Assembly (NCBI GenBank): GCA_022616275.1
Contig: JAKEFB010000100.1
Span: forward strand, 1 to 64,000
DNA length: 64,000 nucleotides
Direction of reading: 5' to 3'
Source of the DNA: Chloroflexota bacterium
Lineage (GTDB): Bacteria > Chloroflexota > Anaerolineae > Promineifilales > Promineifilaceae
This document shows, piece by piece, positions 42,838 to 51,457 of this stretch; the first letter of the stretch is position 1, and the number at the start of each line of letters is the position of its first letter. The notes under the pieces are model-generated. The model was not told the DNA's origin and ran no database searches. It saw nothing but the letters and a program-made list of their open reading frames with translations. A program made the translations under genes and the position numbers.

Positions 42838-43716
42838 ATGACGACTTTGGAACTAAAGCGACACCTAAATTTGGGTCGTGAGCAAAGAATACGACAGTGG
42901 CTGTTCCTCTTTTTGCTTTCAACTGTCTTGCTGTTTGGTAGTAGCTGCCAGGAATCAGGCGGTTTAGAGCTACCTTCGGCCGGCCCTGGCCGGCCGGGGA
43001 TTCAACCGGTCACCGCCGCGCCAACCGAAACGCCTAAAGGACCGTTACCTTCATCTACCCCAGGGCTACAGGCAGCAACACCCACCTCTATTCCTACAGT
43101 CACCTTGATACCTGGCGCCGTAATGCCGGCGCAGCCAGGGAGCGCTGATGGTGGCGACTCGGAAGGTGACTCAAACAAAGACGTTTCGCCGCCGGCCGAC
43201 GAGGACGACGAATGCAAGACCTGCCCGTTTGGTGACGGCCAGAGTTCTGACTCCGGCCCTGTCATCCCACCGACACCCACTCCTGTATTAAACGCGGCCG
43301 ACGCGCCGCGCTTCCCGGAAACGCCCATTAATTCTTCCTTTGATGCGACTGTCTTTATTACTAACCTGGGACTGGTGCGTGATTCTTTCCGCAGTTTTAC
43401 CCTGGATTGGTTCCCTATTCTTCGTGAGGAGCGGGAACGCAACCGGGGGGACTGTGGCTCCTATCTTGGTTGGTATACGCTATGGGTGACCCTGGCGCCC
43501 GCCTTTGCCTCGGTCCCTCCAGAATGGGAAAGCTTATATATTGAATATCGCGTTCTTTTGGAACAGGCAGTGATCATCACCACAGATATTCGGGTGATCT
43601 GTCCTGCAGTGCAACCAGGGCCGTATGCTCGGAACGTAGATCCTATTCCCTTTTTTACAGCCGCCTATCCTCGAATCGAGCAAATGGTAGCCGAAGGTTC
43701 ACAACTGGCGCCATAG
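42838..43716 (+). CDS. Hypothetical secreted (lipo)protein with Pro/Thr-rich linker
   Basis: A 292-residue protein I do not recognise. A positively charged start and a hydrophobic stretch end at LFGSSCQESG, a plausible though imperfect lipobox. Residues about 40-155 are Pro/Thr/Asp-rich and probably disordered, with a small CKTCPFGDG motif. The C-terminal 130 residues look globular (SFRSFTLDWFPIL, GDCGSYLGWYTLWVTLAP) with paired Cys. AAGGCAGG precedes the ATG. It lies between the polymerase gene and the polysaccharide exporter. Confidence 0.72.
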   Translation: MTTLELKRHLNLGREQRIRQWLFLFLLSTVLLFGSSCQESGGLELPSAGPGRPGIQPVTAAPTETPKGPLPSSTPGLQAATPTSIPTVTLIPGAVMPAQPGSADGGDSEGDSNKDVSPPADEDDECKTCPFGDGQSSDSGPVIPPTPTPVLNAADAPRFPETPINSSFDATVFITNLGLVRDSFRSFTLDWFPILREERERNRGDCGSYLGWYTLWVTLAPAFASVPPEWESLYIEYRVLLEQAVIITTDIRVICPAVQPGPYARNVDPIPFFTAAYPRIEQMVAEGSQLAP

Positions 43717-43751
43717 CCCGGCCTCTAATTTCAATAACTGGATATGTCTGG

Positions 43752-43757
43752 TATAAT
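43752..43757 (+). promoter_or_regulatory. Extended -10 promoter of the candidate RNA
   Basis: TGGTATAAT (TATAAT at 43752-43757) is an extended -10. A weak TTTCAA at 43729-43734 lies 17 bp upstream. Transcription would start near 43764, within a region without an open frame. Confidence 0.6.
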
Positions 43758-43763
43758 TCAGGC

Positions 43764-43895
43764 TACCCTTTGGGTAAAGCCTAAGTTCCCGGCTCTTACC
43801 TTCGCGTTCTCTCACTCTGTGCTGGTTCATTGGTAGTGCCAGTCTGCCCTATGACCGGGAGTGACAACGGCCCGCGTGGATAGTGCGGGCCTTTT
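43764..43895 (+). ncRNA. Candidate structured small RNA or leader RNA (~130 nt)
   Basis: A promoter and an intrinsic terminator bracket about 130 nt without an ORF. From the 5' end: a hairpin from AGGCT-ACCC pairing with GGGT-AA-AGCCT (about 43760-43782); a larger domain closed by TCCCGG and CCGGGA with an inner CTGG/CCAG stem; then the terminator GGCCCGC (43869-43875) with GCGGGCC (43885-43891) and TTTT. It may be a stand-alone RNA or an attenuating leader for the exporter gene 61 bp downstream. I do not recognise an Rfam family; 6S RNA was considered and not supported. Confidence 0.5.
43869..43895 (+). terminator. Intrinsic terminator upstream of the Wzm gene
   Basis: A 7-bp perfect stem GGCCCGC/GCGGGCC with a 9-nt loop is followed directly by TTTT. 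It ends the candidate RNA and precedes the polysaccharide exporter operon. Confidence 0.7.
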
Positions 43896-43956
43896 CCATA
43901 CCTGATTTTAGTGATCCCTTGTCGGAAGGGTGGAACTTGCCTGACGGTAATTACTC

Positions 43957-44829
43957 ATGGCCAACATCGATCTCCCTCTAGAAAGCGTGTCCCACCCGGC
44001 CACCGGCCGGAAAGCCTTGTACCGGGTCCAACCCTCGCCAGGTTGGGTCTCTCTCAAGCTGCGCGAGCTGTGGGCCTATCGTGAGCTGCTTTACTTCCTG
44101 ACCTGGCGCGACATTAAAGTCCGCTATAAGCAGTCGGTCTTGGGCGCGGCCTGGGCGATTATTCAACCAGTTGGCACGATGATTGTTTTTTCGATTTTCT
44201 TCGGCCGGCTGGCTAAACTGCCGTCCGATGGCGTTCCCTACCCGATCTTTAGCTACGCCGCGTTGCTGCCCTGGAACTACTTTGCCTTTTCGCTGGCCCA
44301 GTCGTCCAACAGCCTGGTAGGCAGCGCCAATCTCATCAAAAAGATTTACTTCCCCCGGTTGGTCGTCCCCATTTCCAGCGTACTGTCGGGCCTGGTTGAC
44401 TTCGCCATTGCCTTTATCATCCTCCTGGGAATGATGCTCTACTTTAACATCCGGCCGACGGCCGGGATATTGCTGTTACCCTTTTTGATGCTGCTGGCGC
44501 TGGTCGCCTCGCTCGGCGTCGGCTTGTGGTTGTCGGCGCTCAATGTCCACTTCCGCGACGTGCGCCAGATTATCCCCTTTCTCACCCAGTTTTGGTTTTT
44601 TGTTACACCCGTCGTCTATTCCAGCAGCCTGCTGGAAGAGCCCTGGCGGACCCTTTACGGCTTGAACCCCATGGCCGGCGTGGTCGAAGGTTTCCGCTGG
44701 GCCTTGCTTGGCACGGATACACCTCCCGGCCCGATGTTGCTGGTCTCAACCCTCATCTCCTTCATTCTCCTGGTCACCGGGGCCCTGTACTTCCGGCGCA
44801 TGGAAAAAAGCTTTGCCGATGTGGTTTAA
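43957..44829 (+). CDS. wzm: Polysaccharide ABC-2 exporter permease (Wzm-like)
   Basis: A 290-residue permease with six predicted helices. ELLYFLTWRDIKVRYKQS and GAAWAIIQPVGTMIVFSIFF are hallmark sequences of the TagG/Wzm family that exports lipid-linked polysaccharide. The ATPase gene starts 29 bp downstream. This gene opens the surface-polysaccharide operon. Confidence 0.95.
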   Translation: MANIDLPLESVSHPATGRKALYRVQPSPGWVSLKLRELWAYRELLYFLTWRDIKVRYKQSVLGAAWAIIQPVGTMIVFSIFFGRLAKLPSDGVPYPIFSYAALLPWNYFAFSLAQSSNSLVGSANLIKKIYFPRLVVPISSVLSGLVDFAIAFIILLGMMLYFNIRPTAGILLLPFLMLLALVASLGVGLWLSALNVHFRDVRQIIPFLTQFWFFVTPVVYSSSLLEEPWRTLYGLNPMAGVVEGFRWALLGTDTPPGPMLLVSTLISFILLVTGALYFRRMEKSFADVV

Positions 44830-44831
44830 TA

Positions 44832-44852
44832 GACGACGGACGACGGACGACG
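44832..44852 (+). repeat. Perfect heptamer array (GACGACG x3) between wzm and wzt
   Basis: Three exact copies of GACGACG end 6 bp before the wzt start codon. It belongs to the class of short tandem arrays preceding genes in this window. Confidence 0.85.
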
Positions 44853-44858
44853 GGTAAT

Positions 44859-46160
44859 ATGAGTGACATTGCCATCCACGTCGAAAAATTGAGTAAGCAA
44901 TACTTCCTGGGCGAACAGGTGAAATATGGCACACTGCGCGACAGCCTGGTGCGGATAGCCGGTTACCCATTACGCCGCCTGCGTGGGCGGGCCAGGCCCA
45001 CCAGGCGCGAAGCTATTTGGGCGCTGAAGGACGTTTCCTTTACTGTCCGGGATGGGGAAGTGGTCGGGATTATCGGCCGAAACGGGGCCGGCAAAACTAC
45101 CCTCCTGAAAATCCTGTCGCGCATCACCGAGCCAACGGCCGGTTACGCCGATATTTACGGGCGGGTCGGCTCTTTGCTGGAAGTGGGCACGGGTTTCCAC
45201 CTGGAATTGACCGGCCGGGAAAATATCTTCCTCAACGGCGCGATTCTGGGTATGAAACGTCGCGACATCGAGCGCAAATTTGACGAGATCGTGGAGTTCG
45301 CCGGGGTGGAACAGTTCGTGGATACACCCGTCAAGCATTATTCGACCGGCATGTATTTACGCCTGGCTTTCTCGGTGGCAGCGTACCTGGAGCCTGATAT
45401 TTTACTGGTGGACGAAGTGCTGGCCGTCGGCGACGCCGATTTCCAGAAAAAGTGCCTGGGTAAGATGGAAAACGTGGCCCGGGCCGGGCGTACCGTGCTT
45501 TTCGTCAGCCACAACATGGCCGCCGTCAGCGTCCTTTGCCAGCAGGCCATTCAGTTGGAGCAAGGGCAGATCGTCCAAATAGGTCCGGTGGCCGACGTGA
45601 TCCAGGCTTATCTGGCCACGGCCGGCTCGGAGGGCGCTCCACGCCGCACCAACAGCTACAACCCCTCAGCTCCCGTCTACATTGAAAGCGCTACACTCCA
45701 ATCAGTGCAGCAATCCGACGAGGGGCGCACCACCGTTTCTCTGGTTGCCAACTGCCACGCCTCGCGGCCGGCGCCCTTTACCGTCGAATGGCATCTTACC
45801 TCCCTGTTGGGCCAGCGCCTGGCCTTCGGCAGCCCGGCCCATTTTCGTCGCCAACCGCTGGAAGCGCCGGCCGGCCGCTTCGACGTCCACATTACGATCA
45901 GCGACATGCCCCTGGGCGCCGGCCGTTACTACTTTGACCTGCGCCTGGGCGACCTGCGGGAAAAGATCTACTACGACGTTTTTGACCGGGCAGTCGCCGT
46001 GGACGTCGAGTCATACGACCCCTACAAGACGGGCCGATCCTTCAGCCCTAAAAAAGATTTCGGGGCCTTCCACTTCCCGGACCAATTTACGATTACAATA
46101 CCAGCCTACAGTGGTAATGGAATTCAAAGCGAAGCCACAATCATCTCTGGCCGAGAGTGA
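44859..46160 (+). CDS. wzt: Polysaccharide ABC exporter ATP-binding protein (Wzt-like, with C-terminal domain)
   Basis: About 433 residues. Walker A is IGRNGAGKTT, the signature region VKHYSTGMYLRLAFSVA and Walker B DILLVDEVLAVGD, all typical of Wzt/TagH. The extra C-terminal domain of about 180 residues (VEWHLTSLLGQRLAFG, FDVHITISDMPLGAGRYY) is the carbohydrate-recognising Wzt_C fold, which in known systems reads a terminal cap on the glycan. Methylation and sulfation genes follow. A longer frame from 44526 overlaps wzm and is not used. Confidence 0.95.
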   Translation: MSDIAIHVEKLSKQYFLGEQVKYGTLRDSLVRIAGYPLRRLRGRARPTRREAIWALKDVSFTVRDGEVVGIIGRNGAGKTTLLKILSRITEPTAGYADIYGRVGSLLEVGTGFHLELTGRENIFLNGAILGMKRRDIERKFDEIVEFAGVEQFVDTPVKHYSTGMYLRLAFSVAAYLEPDILLVDEVLAVGDADFQKKCLGKMENVARAGRTVLFVSHNMAAVSVLCQQAIQLEQGQIVQIGPVADVIQAYLATAGSEGAPRRTNSYNPSAPVYIESATLQSVQQSDEGRTTVSLVANCHASRPAPFTVEWHLTSLLGQRLAFGSPAHFRRQPLEAPAGRFDVHITISDMPLGAGRYYFDLRLGDLREKIYYDVFDRAVAVDVESYDPYKTGRSFSPKKDFGAFHFPDQFTITIPAYSGNGIQSEATIISGRE

Positions 46161-47097
46161 CGGCCAGGCCGTTGCTAACACCGCGGCCGATATGACGGCC
46201 GCCATCTGCCACTACAACCCCACCCGGCATCCTTATTTGCAGCGCCTGGCCAGCCTGTGCGTCGCCGCGCTGCAAAAGGTCCCGGACGACCACCTGACGA
46301 TCCTGGTCTGTGATGGTAGCCCGGAGCCGGACCCCACCCTGGCTGAGATGGTGACCGGCGACCGGGTCTGCTACCTGCACGCCGGCCGGCAGCTCTCCTT
46401 TGGGGCCACTTACAACCTGGGCGTCGCGGCAGCCCAGACCGACTACGTGGCCCTGATTGCCAACGACATTCTCATTTCTTCTCTCCAACTCCAGCGCCTG
46501 GCGCATGAGTTGAAAGGCGACGTCGGCTGCGCCATGCCCTATCTCATTCGTTCCGATTACGCCACCCAGGTCGCCCGGCGGGCGCGTGTTCCCCGTCGTT
46601 GCTATCCAGCCTCCATGACCCTCAACGTCAACGTCTTTCGCCGTGACGTATTGCAGGCCGCCGGCCAGGTGCCGGAAGAGCTGTCCGGTTCCTTCAACGA
46701 CATGGTTGTTTTTCATCGCCTGCAAGCCCAGGGTTATCGCATTGCCCTGGTTAACGTCGGAGAAGTAGACCATCTGCGGGCCATTACCCGCCGCATCGCC
46801 TCCAACATGGCTTATGAACAGGACCTGGCGGCCGCGCCTGCCCTGGCCCTTGATCTCTTCCACGGGGTTCAGCCAGGGCGGCAGAAAAATTTCTGGGCGC
46901 GGCTGTATGCCAACGCCGCCCAATACCCTCTCTCCCGCCTGCTCTGGCGGCTGGTCAGCGCCATTCCCTGGCAGCTCAACCAGCAGCGCGGGCTTGGCTA
47001 CGCGGCCGCCTGGCTGGAGCCCTACCTGGCCTGTGACCTCAGCCTTTACGGCCGGGCTTTGACCCGCCGCCGGCCGGCGTGGAGGGAGAAACCGTGA
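46117..47097 (+). CDS. Glycosyltransferase family 2-like
   Basis: About 326 residues with a GT-A fold: AAICHYNP, ILVCDGSPEPDPTLAEM, LSFGATYNLGVAAAQTDYVALIAND (DxD-like region as AND), and NVNVFRRDVLQAAG. It transfers a sugar from a nucleotide donor to the growing glycan in the cytosol. The start is uncertain: ATG 46117 overlaps wzt by 44 bp with a weak ribosome site and ATG 46192 is an alternative. The end overlaps the FkbM gene by a GTGA junction. Confidence 0.83.
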   Translation: MEFKAKPQSSLAESDGQAVANTAADMTAAICHYNPTRHPYLQRLASLCVAALQKVPDDHLTILVCDGSPEPDPTLAEMVTGDRVCYLHAGRQLSFGATYNLGVAAAQTDYVALIANDILISSLQLQRLAHELKGDVGCAMPYLIRSDYATQVARRARVPRRCYPASMTLNVNVFRRDVLQAAGQVPEELSGSFNDMVVFHRLQAQGYRIALVNVGEVDHLRAITRRIASNMAYEQDLAAAPALALDLFHGVQPGRQKNFWARLYANAAQYPLSRLLWRLVSAIPWQLNQQRGLGYAAAWLEPYLACDLSLYGRALTRRRPAWREKP

Positions 47098-48020
47098 TCC
47101 CAACAGCGGTAGCTCTGGCTATAGCGGCCGGCACCTTCATCTTGGGCGCGGCGACCGCCCTGGCCTGGCAGCGGCGGCGCCACCGCTCCAAAACTGGCCG
47201 GCGGTTGAACCGCCAACCTTTAGCCGGTTGCGAGGACGTATTCCCGGTTGGCATCGCCCCTTTCCGGGCCCTGGTCAGGCTGGCCGGCGAGCGGAAAGCG
47301 GCCACCCTGAGCACCCAATTCGGCCACCCGCTGACTTTCACCGCCCAGGATGGCGAAGATATTTTGCTGGCTGAGCTTTTTGCCTGTAAACCGGCCGGCT
47401 ATTACGTCGAGATCGGCGCTTACGACGGCGTCCACCTCAGCAACACCTATTTTTTCGAGCAGTTGGGCTGGCAAGGGCTGCTCATTGAGCCGCTGCCGGA
47501 CCAGGTCGAAGCCTGCCGGCGCAACCGCCCCGGCAGCATTGTCGTCCACGCTGCCGTCGGCAACCGGGGCAGCGGCACGATCCAGATTACCGAGGTGCTC
47601 GGCGGCGATAACGGCACCTTTTCACCGGCCGAGCTTTCCTTCGTCGAGACCACTATCCAATCGGAGGCCAAAGCTCGCCAGCTTGGCCAGCAGTTTAAGA
47701 GCCACGACGTTCCTCTGCGCACCTTTGAGGCCATTGCCGAAGAAGTTGGCCTGGAGCCTGGTACAGCCATTGACCTTATTTCTATTGACTGTGAAGGCAT
47801 GGACTTCGAGGTACTGCAATCCATTGACCTGAAGAAGTGGCGGCCGCGCCTCCTGCTCATTGAACGCGTCGAGCCGGCCCTGGTGGCTTACCTGGCGCAG
47901 CGGGGTTACGGACCACTCCTTCGCATTCGCGCCAACACCATCTTTAGCCGCGAGCCGGGGGATCGAGCCGTCTTATCACGCCAGGGCTATTGGCAGGCGC
48001 TTGGCCTGGGTAGGTGGTAA
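47094..48020 (+). CDS. FkbM family methyltransferase, membrane-anchored
   Basis: About 308 residues. An N-terminal hydrophobic helix (about 3-25) followed by Arg-rich sequence suggests membrane attachment. The SAM-binding domain has YYVEIGAYDGVHLSNTYF, LLIEPLPDQVEACRRN and LISIDCEGMDFEVLQSID, diagnostic of FkbM-type O-methyltransferases. GTG 47094 is chosen because GGAGGGAG precedes it and GTGA overlaps the upstream stop. It may methylate a hydroxyl of the glycan. Confidence 0.9.
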   Translation: MIPTAVALAIAAGTFILGAATALAWQRRRHRSKTGRRLNRQPLAGCEDVFPVGIAPFRALVRLAGERKAATLSTQFGHPLTFTAQDGEDILLAELFACKPAGYYVEIGAYDGVHLSNTYFFEQLGWQGLLIEPLPDQVEACRRNRPGSIVVHAAVGNRGSGTIQITEVLGGDNGTFSPAELSFVETTIQSEAKARQLGQQFKSHDVPLRTFEAIAEEVGLEPGTAIDLISIDCEGMDFEVLQSIDLKKWRPRLLLIERVEPALVAYLAQRGYGPLLRIRANTIFSREPGDRAVLSRQGYWQALGLGRW

Positions 48021-48024
48021 GGCC

Positions 48025-48840
48025 ATGCCTGTAATCGTTTGTAACGGGATGAACCGGGCCGGGTCTACGCTGCAATATAACCTGGTCCGCGGCCTGGTGG
48101 AAAAGATGGGCTTAGGACAGGGCGAGGGGTTTATCCTGCGGGAACAAATCCACGACTGCCAGACACTGCTGCAGGCCTGGGGCCAGGACGGCCGGTGGCA
48201 CGTCGTTAAGATGCACGATCTGCCCCCCGGCGCGGCCGAGATGACTGCCGCCGGGACGATGGTCATTGGCTACATTTACCGGGATATTCGCGGCGTCGCC
48301 GCCTCCTACAAGCGGGTCTGGCAATTTGAAGGAGAAAAACTGCTGGAAGAGTTAGACAGGGCGGTAGCCACCTATTACGCCGTCGGCCGGTTGCCACAGC
48401 ACGTTCTGTGGCAGAAGTACGAAGAGGTCATGGCCGACCTGCCCCAGGCAGCGCGAGAATTGGCGGCTTTTCTTAACCTGGCCCCTTCGCCTGCTTTGCT
48501 GGACGAAGTCGTCCGCGAATGTTCGGTTGACAGCATGAAGAAGGTCTTGCAGCGCCTGGAGTGGAAGCTGCGGCTACAGAAATTTTTATCGCTGGCCCGC
48601 CGTAGTTTGCGCCGCCTGGGCATCGCCGTCGCCCGGCCGCAAACACAACCTGGAACCAAACAACGTATTGACCAGCAGACGTTGCTGCACCCCAATCACA
48701 TCTCGGCCAACGGCGGCGCGCCCGACAATTGGCAAAGTTTGTTAAGCGAATCGGAAAAAGAATGGTTGACCGCCCGCTACGGGCAGTGGTTGCAAGAAGC
48801 CGGCTACCCGGCCGATACGGTGGCTCAGGTGGCAAAATGA
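48025..48840 (+). CDS. Sulfotransferase-like protein 1
   Basis: About 271 residues. NGMNRAGSTLQYNLVRGL is a P-loop-like 5'-phosphosulfate-binding motif, and YIYRDIRGVAASYKRVWQF matches the 3'-phosphate-binding region of PAPS-dependent sulfotransferases. It would transfer sulfate to a carbohydrate. The gene ends in an ATGA overlap with the next one. Confidence 0.78.
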   Translation: MPVIVCNGMNRAGSTLQYNLVRGLVEKMGLGQGEGFILREQIHDCQTLLQAWGQDGRWHVVKMHDLPPGAAEMTAAGTMVIGYIYRDIRGVAASYKRVWQFEGEKLLEELDRAVATYYAVGRLPQHVLWQKYEEVMADLPQAARELAAFLNLAPSPALLDEVVRECSVDSMKKVLQRLEWKLRLQKFLSLARRSLRRLGIAVARPQTQPGTKQRIDQQTLLHPNHISANGGAPDNWQSLLSESEKEWLTARYGQWLQEAGYPADTVAQVAK

Positions 48841-49742
48841 AACTCTCCAGCCCGGTAAAGTGGAAAGTGCGCTCGGTGTTGCAGCGGGCCAATCTGTTAG
48901 CCCCTAGTTCAGAACAACTCCTGAGCCGCCGCTTAAAGGGCCGGCAGACGCAAGAAAAACCGGCCCGGCAGGAGTACCGCTTTATCTTCATCGTCGGCGC
49001 TTCAGGGTCAGGTACGACCATGCTGACACGGGTGCTCAGCGGCCCGCCGGGAGTGGTATGCCTGGGCGGGCAGTTCACCACTATTCCCGCAACAGATGAA
49101 ACAGCCACCCTGTTAGCCAGGTACTTTAACAAAGCCATTACCCGTCTATGGGATCGTAAAGGACCGTTGGCGCTGTATCAACAGAGCCGCCAAATGTTGC
49201 CTCATCTGGTCGCTGCGCTGCTCGAGGAAGAAGGATACCGCAACCGGTCGCATGTCATTTATAAGCGTTCGGCCCCGTTTAACCCTGGCGACCGCAACCG
49301 GCCGGACCTGTCCGACCTGTTCGAGACGTTTAGCGATGCTCGCATTGTCGTCATTTATCGCGATCCCCGGGCCTCAACTTATTCCTCGATGCGGCGTGGT
49401 TTTGCCGAAAATCTGCGGGCCTGCGCCGTTATTTGTGAAGAACAGTTGACTTACCTGTCCGCCCAACTGGCGACTTTTGACCCAGGCAGTTACCTGGTGG
49501 TCAATTACGAGGATTTTTGTGCCCGGCCGGAGGCCTGGACCGGTCCCCTGGCCCGTTTTTGTGGGCTGGCGGAGGAGGATATTGCCCAGGCCATCCGGCA
49601 AGAAGGAGTGAAAGCCAGGACCAACGAACGCTGGCAACAGGAGCTGGGGACAGCCGAGGTGGAGTTCTTGCGCCAATTTTTTAATTCACGCCGCCTGACC
49701 CAATGGCCGCTTCTGTCGGCTGCTCCAGTTACTTTGTTGTAG
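48837..49742 (+). CDS. Sulfotransferase-like protein 2
   Basis: About 301 residues. FIVGASGSGTTMLTRVLSG is the PAPS loop, and VVIYRDPRASTYSSMRRGF contains the RDPRxxxxS motif of sulfotransferases. ATG 48837 overlaps the previous stop. The RDPRA element is closer to the classic family than in its upstream neighbour. Confidence 0.87.
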   Translation: MKLSSPVKWKVRSVLQRANLLAPSSEQLLSRRLKGRQTQEKPARQEYRFIFIVGASGSGTTMLTRVLSGPPGVVCLGGQFTTIPATDETATLLARYFNKAITRLWDRKGPLALYQQSRQMLPHLVAALLEEEGYRNRSHVIYKRSAPFNPGDRNRPDLSDLFETFSDARIVVIYRDPRASTYSSMRRGFAENLRACAVICEEQLTYLSAQLATFDPGSYLVVNYEDFCARPEAWTGPLARFCGLAEEDIAQAIRQEGVKARTNERWQQELGTAEVEFLRQFFNSRRLTQWPLLSAAPVTLL

Positions 49743-49769
49743 AAGCGTTTTCTCCACTCCCGTCCTGGT

Positions 49770-50705
49770 ATGGTCGCGAACAATCCAATCTATATCACCG
49801 GCTCCCAGCGCTCCGGCTCTTCCTGGGTGGCCCAGATGCTGGCCACCAGCCCTGGTCTCGCCTGGCTGGACGAGCCTTTTAGCCGAAAGAAACATTCCCA
49901 GGGCATCTGCGCGGCCGACTTTCCCTACTGGTTTACCTATATCAGCAAGCATAACGAAGCTTTCTTTCGCAAACCAATTCAAGATACCCTTTCCTGCCGC
50001 TACAATCTGACGGCCGAGCTACCGTCTATGTGGCAATGGCGACATTTGCGGCGGGTGATCCGAGAGTATCGTTCTTTTGTCACCTACCAGGCACGTTGTG
50101 CCCGGCCGTTAATCAAAGAGCCAACCGGACTCTTCATGGCCGAGTGGCTGGCCAACACCTTCGGCGCTCAAATCGTCGTCCTGATCCGCCACCCGGCCGC
50201 CTTCGTCAACAGCCGCCTGCGGCTAGGCTGGCCCCATGACTTCAACGACTTCCTGGCCCAACCGCGATTAATGAACGACCACCTGGCCTGTTTTGAAGAA
50301 GAAATTCGCGACTTCGCCGCTCACCCGCACGACCTGATAGACCAGCTCAGCCTGCTGTGGAAGCTTCTCTACCACACGGCCGCCTGGTATCGTCGCTGCT
50401 ACCCAGATTGGCTTTTCATCCGCCATGAAGACCTGGCCCGCGACCCTATCGGCGGCTTTCAGGCCTTGTTCCAGAAGCTGGACCTGGACTTTTCGGCCGC
50501 CGTGCAGCAGATGATTCAAGAGTACTCTGATCCCGCCAACCCGGCCGAAGTACCTGTCAGCCAGTGGAAATCCCTTAAGCGCCACAGCCAGGCCAGCGTG
50601 GGGATATGGAAAGAGCGGCTGACGGCCACGGAAATTGAGCGAGTCCACGCCTGTGTTAACGAGGTGGCGCGTGTGTTTTACTCCGACGAGGAATGGCTGG
50701 TATGA
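49770..50705 (+). CDS. Sulfotransferase-like protein 3
   Basis: A 311-residue protein with ITGSQRSGSSWVAQMLATS (PAPS loop) and IVVLIRHPAAFVNSRLRLGW (RHPxxxxxS motif), close to sulfotransferase family 1/3. The region WLFIRHEDLARDP is also typical. It is the third sulfotransferase in a row, so the exported glycan probably carries several sulfates. Confidence 0.9.
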   Translation: MVANNPIYITGSQRSGSSWVAQMLATSPGLAWLDEPFSRKKHSQGICAADFPYWFTYISKHNEAFFRKPIQDTLSCRYNLTAELPSMWQWRHLRRVIREYRSFVTYQARCARPLIKEPTGLFMAEWLANTFGAQIVVLIRHPAAFVNSRLRLGWPHDFNDFLAQPRLMNDHLACFEEEIRDFAAHPHDLIDQLSLLWKLLYHTAAWYRRCYPDWLFIRHEDLARDPIGGFQALFQKLDLDFSAAVQQMIQEYSDPANPAEVPVSQWKSLKRHSQASVGIWKERLTATEIERVHACVNEVARVFYSDEEWLV

Positions 50706-51406
50706 ACCGCCGCCTGAAACGTTATCGGCGTTGGTGGCGCAACAACCTCGTCGAGCCGGTCCGGCAATTGGGGCTAGGCAATTTTCGCCGCTACCTGGGC
50801 GACCGCCTGATTCTGCGTTTTAAGATTCGCCCGGTGAAAAGTATTGAGGGCTGGCTGACGCCGGCCGAAGCGGCGGCCCTGTATCGTACGGCTGCCAGCC
50901 TGCCGCCGGGTTGCACCGTCGTCGAAATCGGCTCCTGGAAAGGAAAAAGTACCTTTTGCCTGGCCCGAGGGCTGCCGCCCGGCGGCCGGGTGATTGCCAT
51001 TGACCCTTTCGACGCCTCTGGCGAGAGCGGTAGCAGTGAAGTGTACCAGCGGCGCAAGGGCGACCAATCGCTCTACCTGCAGTTCCAGGAGAAAATGCGC
51101 CGCCTGGGCGTAGACGGCTGCGTCGAGGCGTGGCAGGGGTATTCACACGAATTCGTCGGCCGGCTGCCCGCAATGGATTTCCTGTTTATTGACGGCGACC
51201 ATTCCCGGGAAGGCTGCGAATTTGACTTTTTGAACTACGCGCCCTGCCTGGCCAGCGGTGGCTACCTCGGCTTCCACGATTACCACCCCGGCCGGGGCGA
51301 AACCTGGGGACCTAACTGGGTCATCCAGCACCGCGTGCTGCCCTCCGGCGATTTTGAGTTCGCCAGCGTCTTTGACTCCCTCTGGCTGGCCCGTAAAAAA
51401 CGGTAG
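50702..51406 (+). CDS. Class I SAM-dependent methyltransferase (Methyltransf_24-like)
   Basis: About 234 residues. VVEIGSWKGKSTFCLARGL is the SAM-binding motif, IAIDPFDA a second, and LFIDGDHSREGCEFDFLNY a third; FHDYHPGRGETWGPNWV gives the C-terminal metal-type His/Asp. ATG 50702 overlaps the sulfotransferase stop. It probably O-methylates the glycan. Confidence 0.88.
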   Translation: MNRRLKRYRRWWRNNLVEPVRQLGLGNFRRYLGDRLILRFKIRPVKSIEGWLTPAEAAALYRTAASLPPGCTVVEIGSWKGKSTFCLARGLPPGGRVIAIDPFDASGESGSSEVYQRRKGDQSLYLQFQEKMRRLGVDGCVEAWQGYSHEFVGRLPAMDFLFIDGDHSREGCEFDFLNYAPCLASGGYLGFHDYHPGRGETWGPNWVIQHRVLPSGDFEFASVFDSLWLARKKR

Positions 51407-51457
51407 AGCACAGATGGATTGTGATGGACTTTTATCGCGAATGACCCGAATGGGCGA

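Noticed and set aside
43764..43895. 6S RNA
   Set aside because: 6S RNA needs its two ends paired around a central bubble; here the 5' end forms its own hairpin and the 3' end is a separate terminator stem.
44526..44858. Upstream extension of the wzt frame by 111 codons
   Set aside because: It lies inside wzm in another frame and the family start is at 44859, directly after the heptamer array.
46141..47103. 320-codon minus-strand frame opposite the glycosyltransferase
   Set aside because: The plus strand has a recognisable GT2 fold and operon spacing; the minus frame has no domain or ribosome site.
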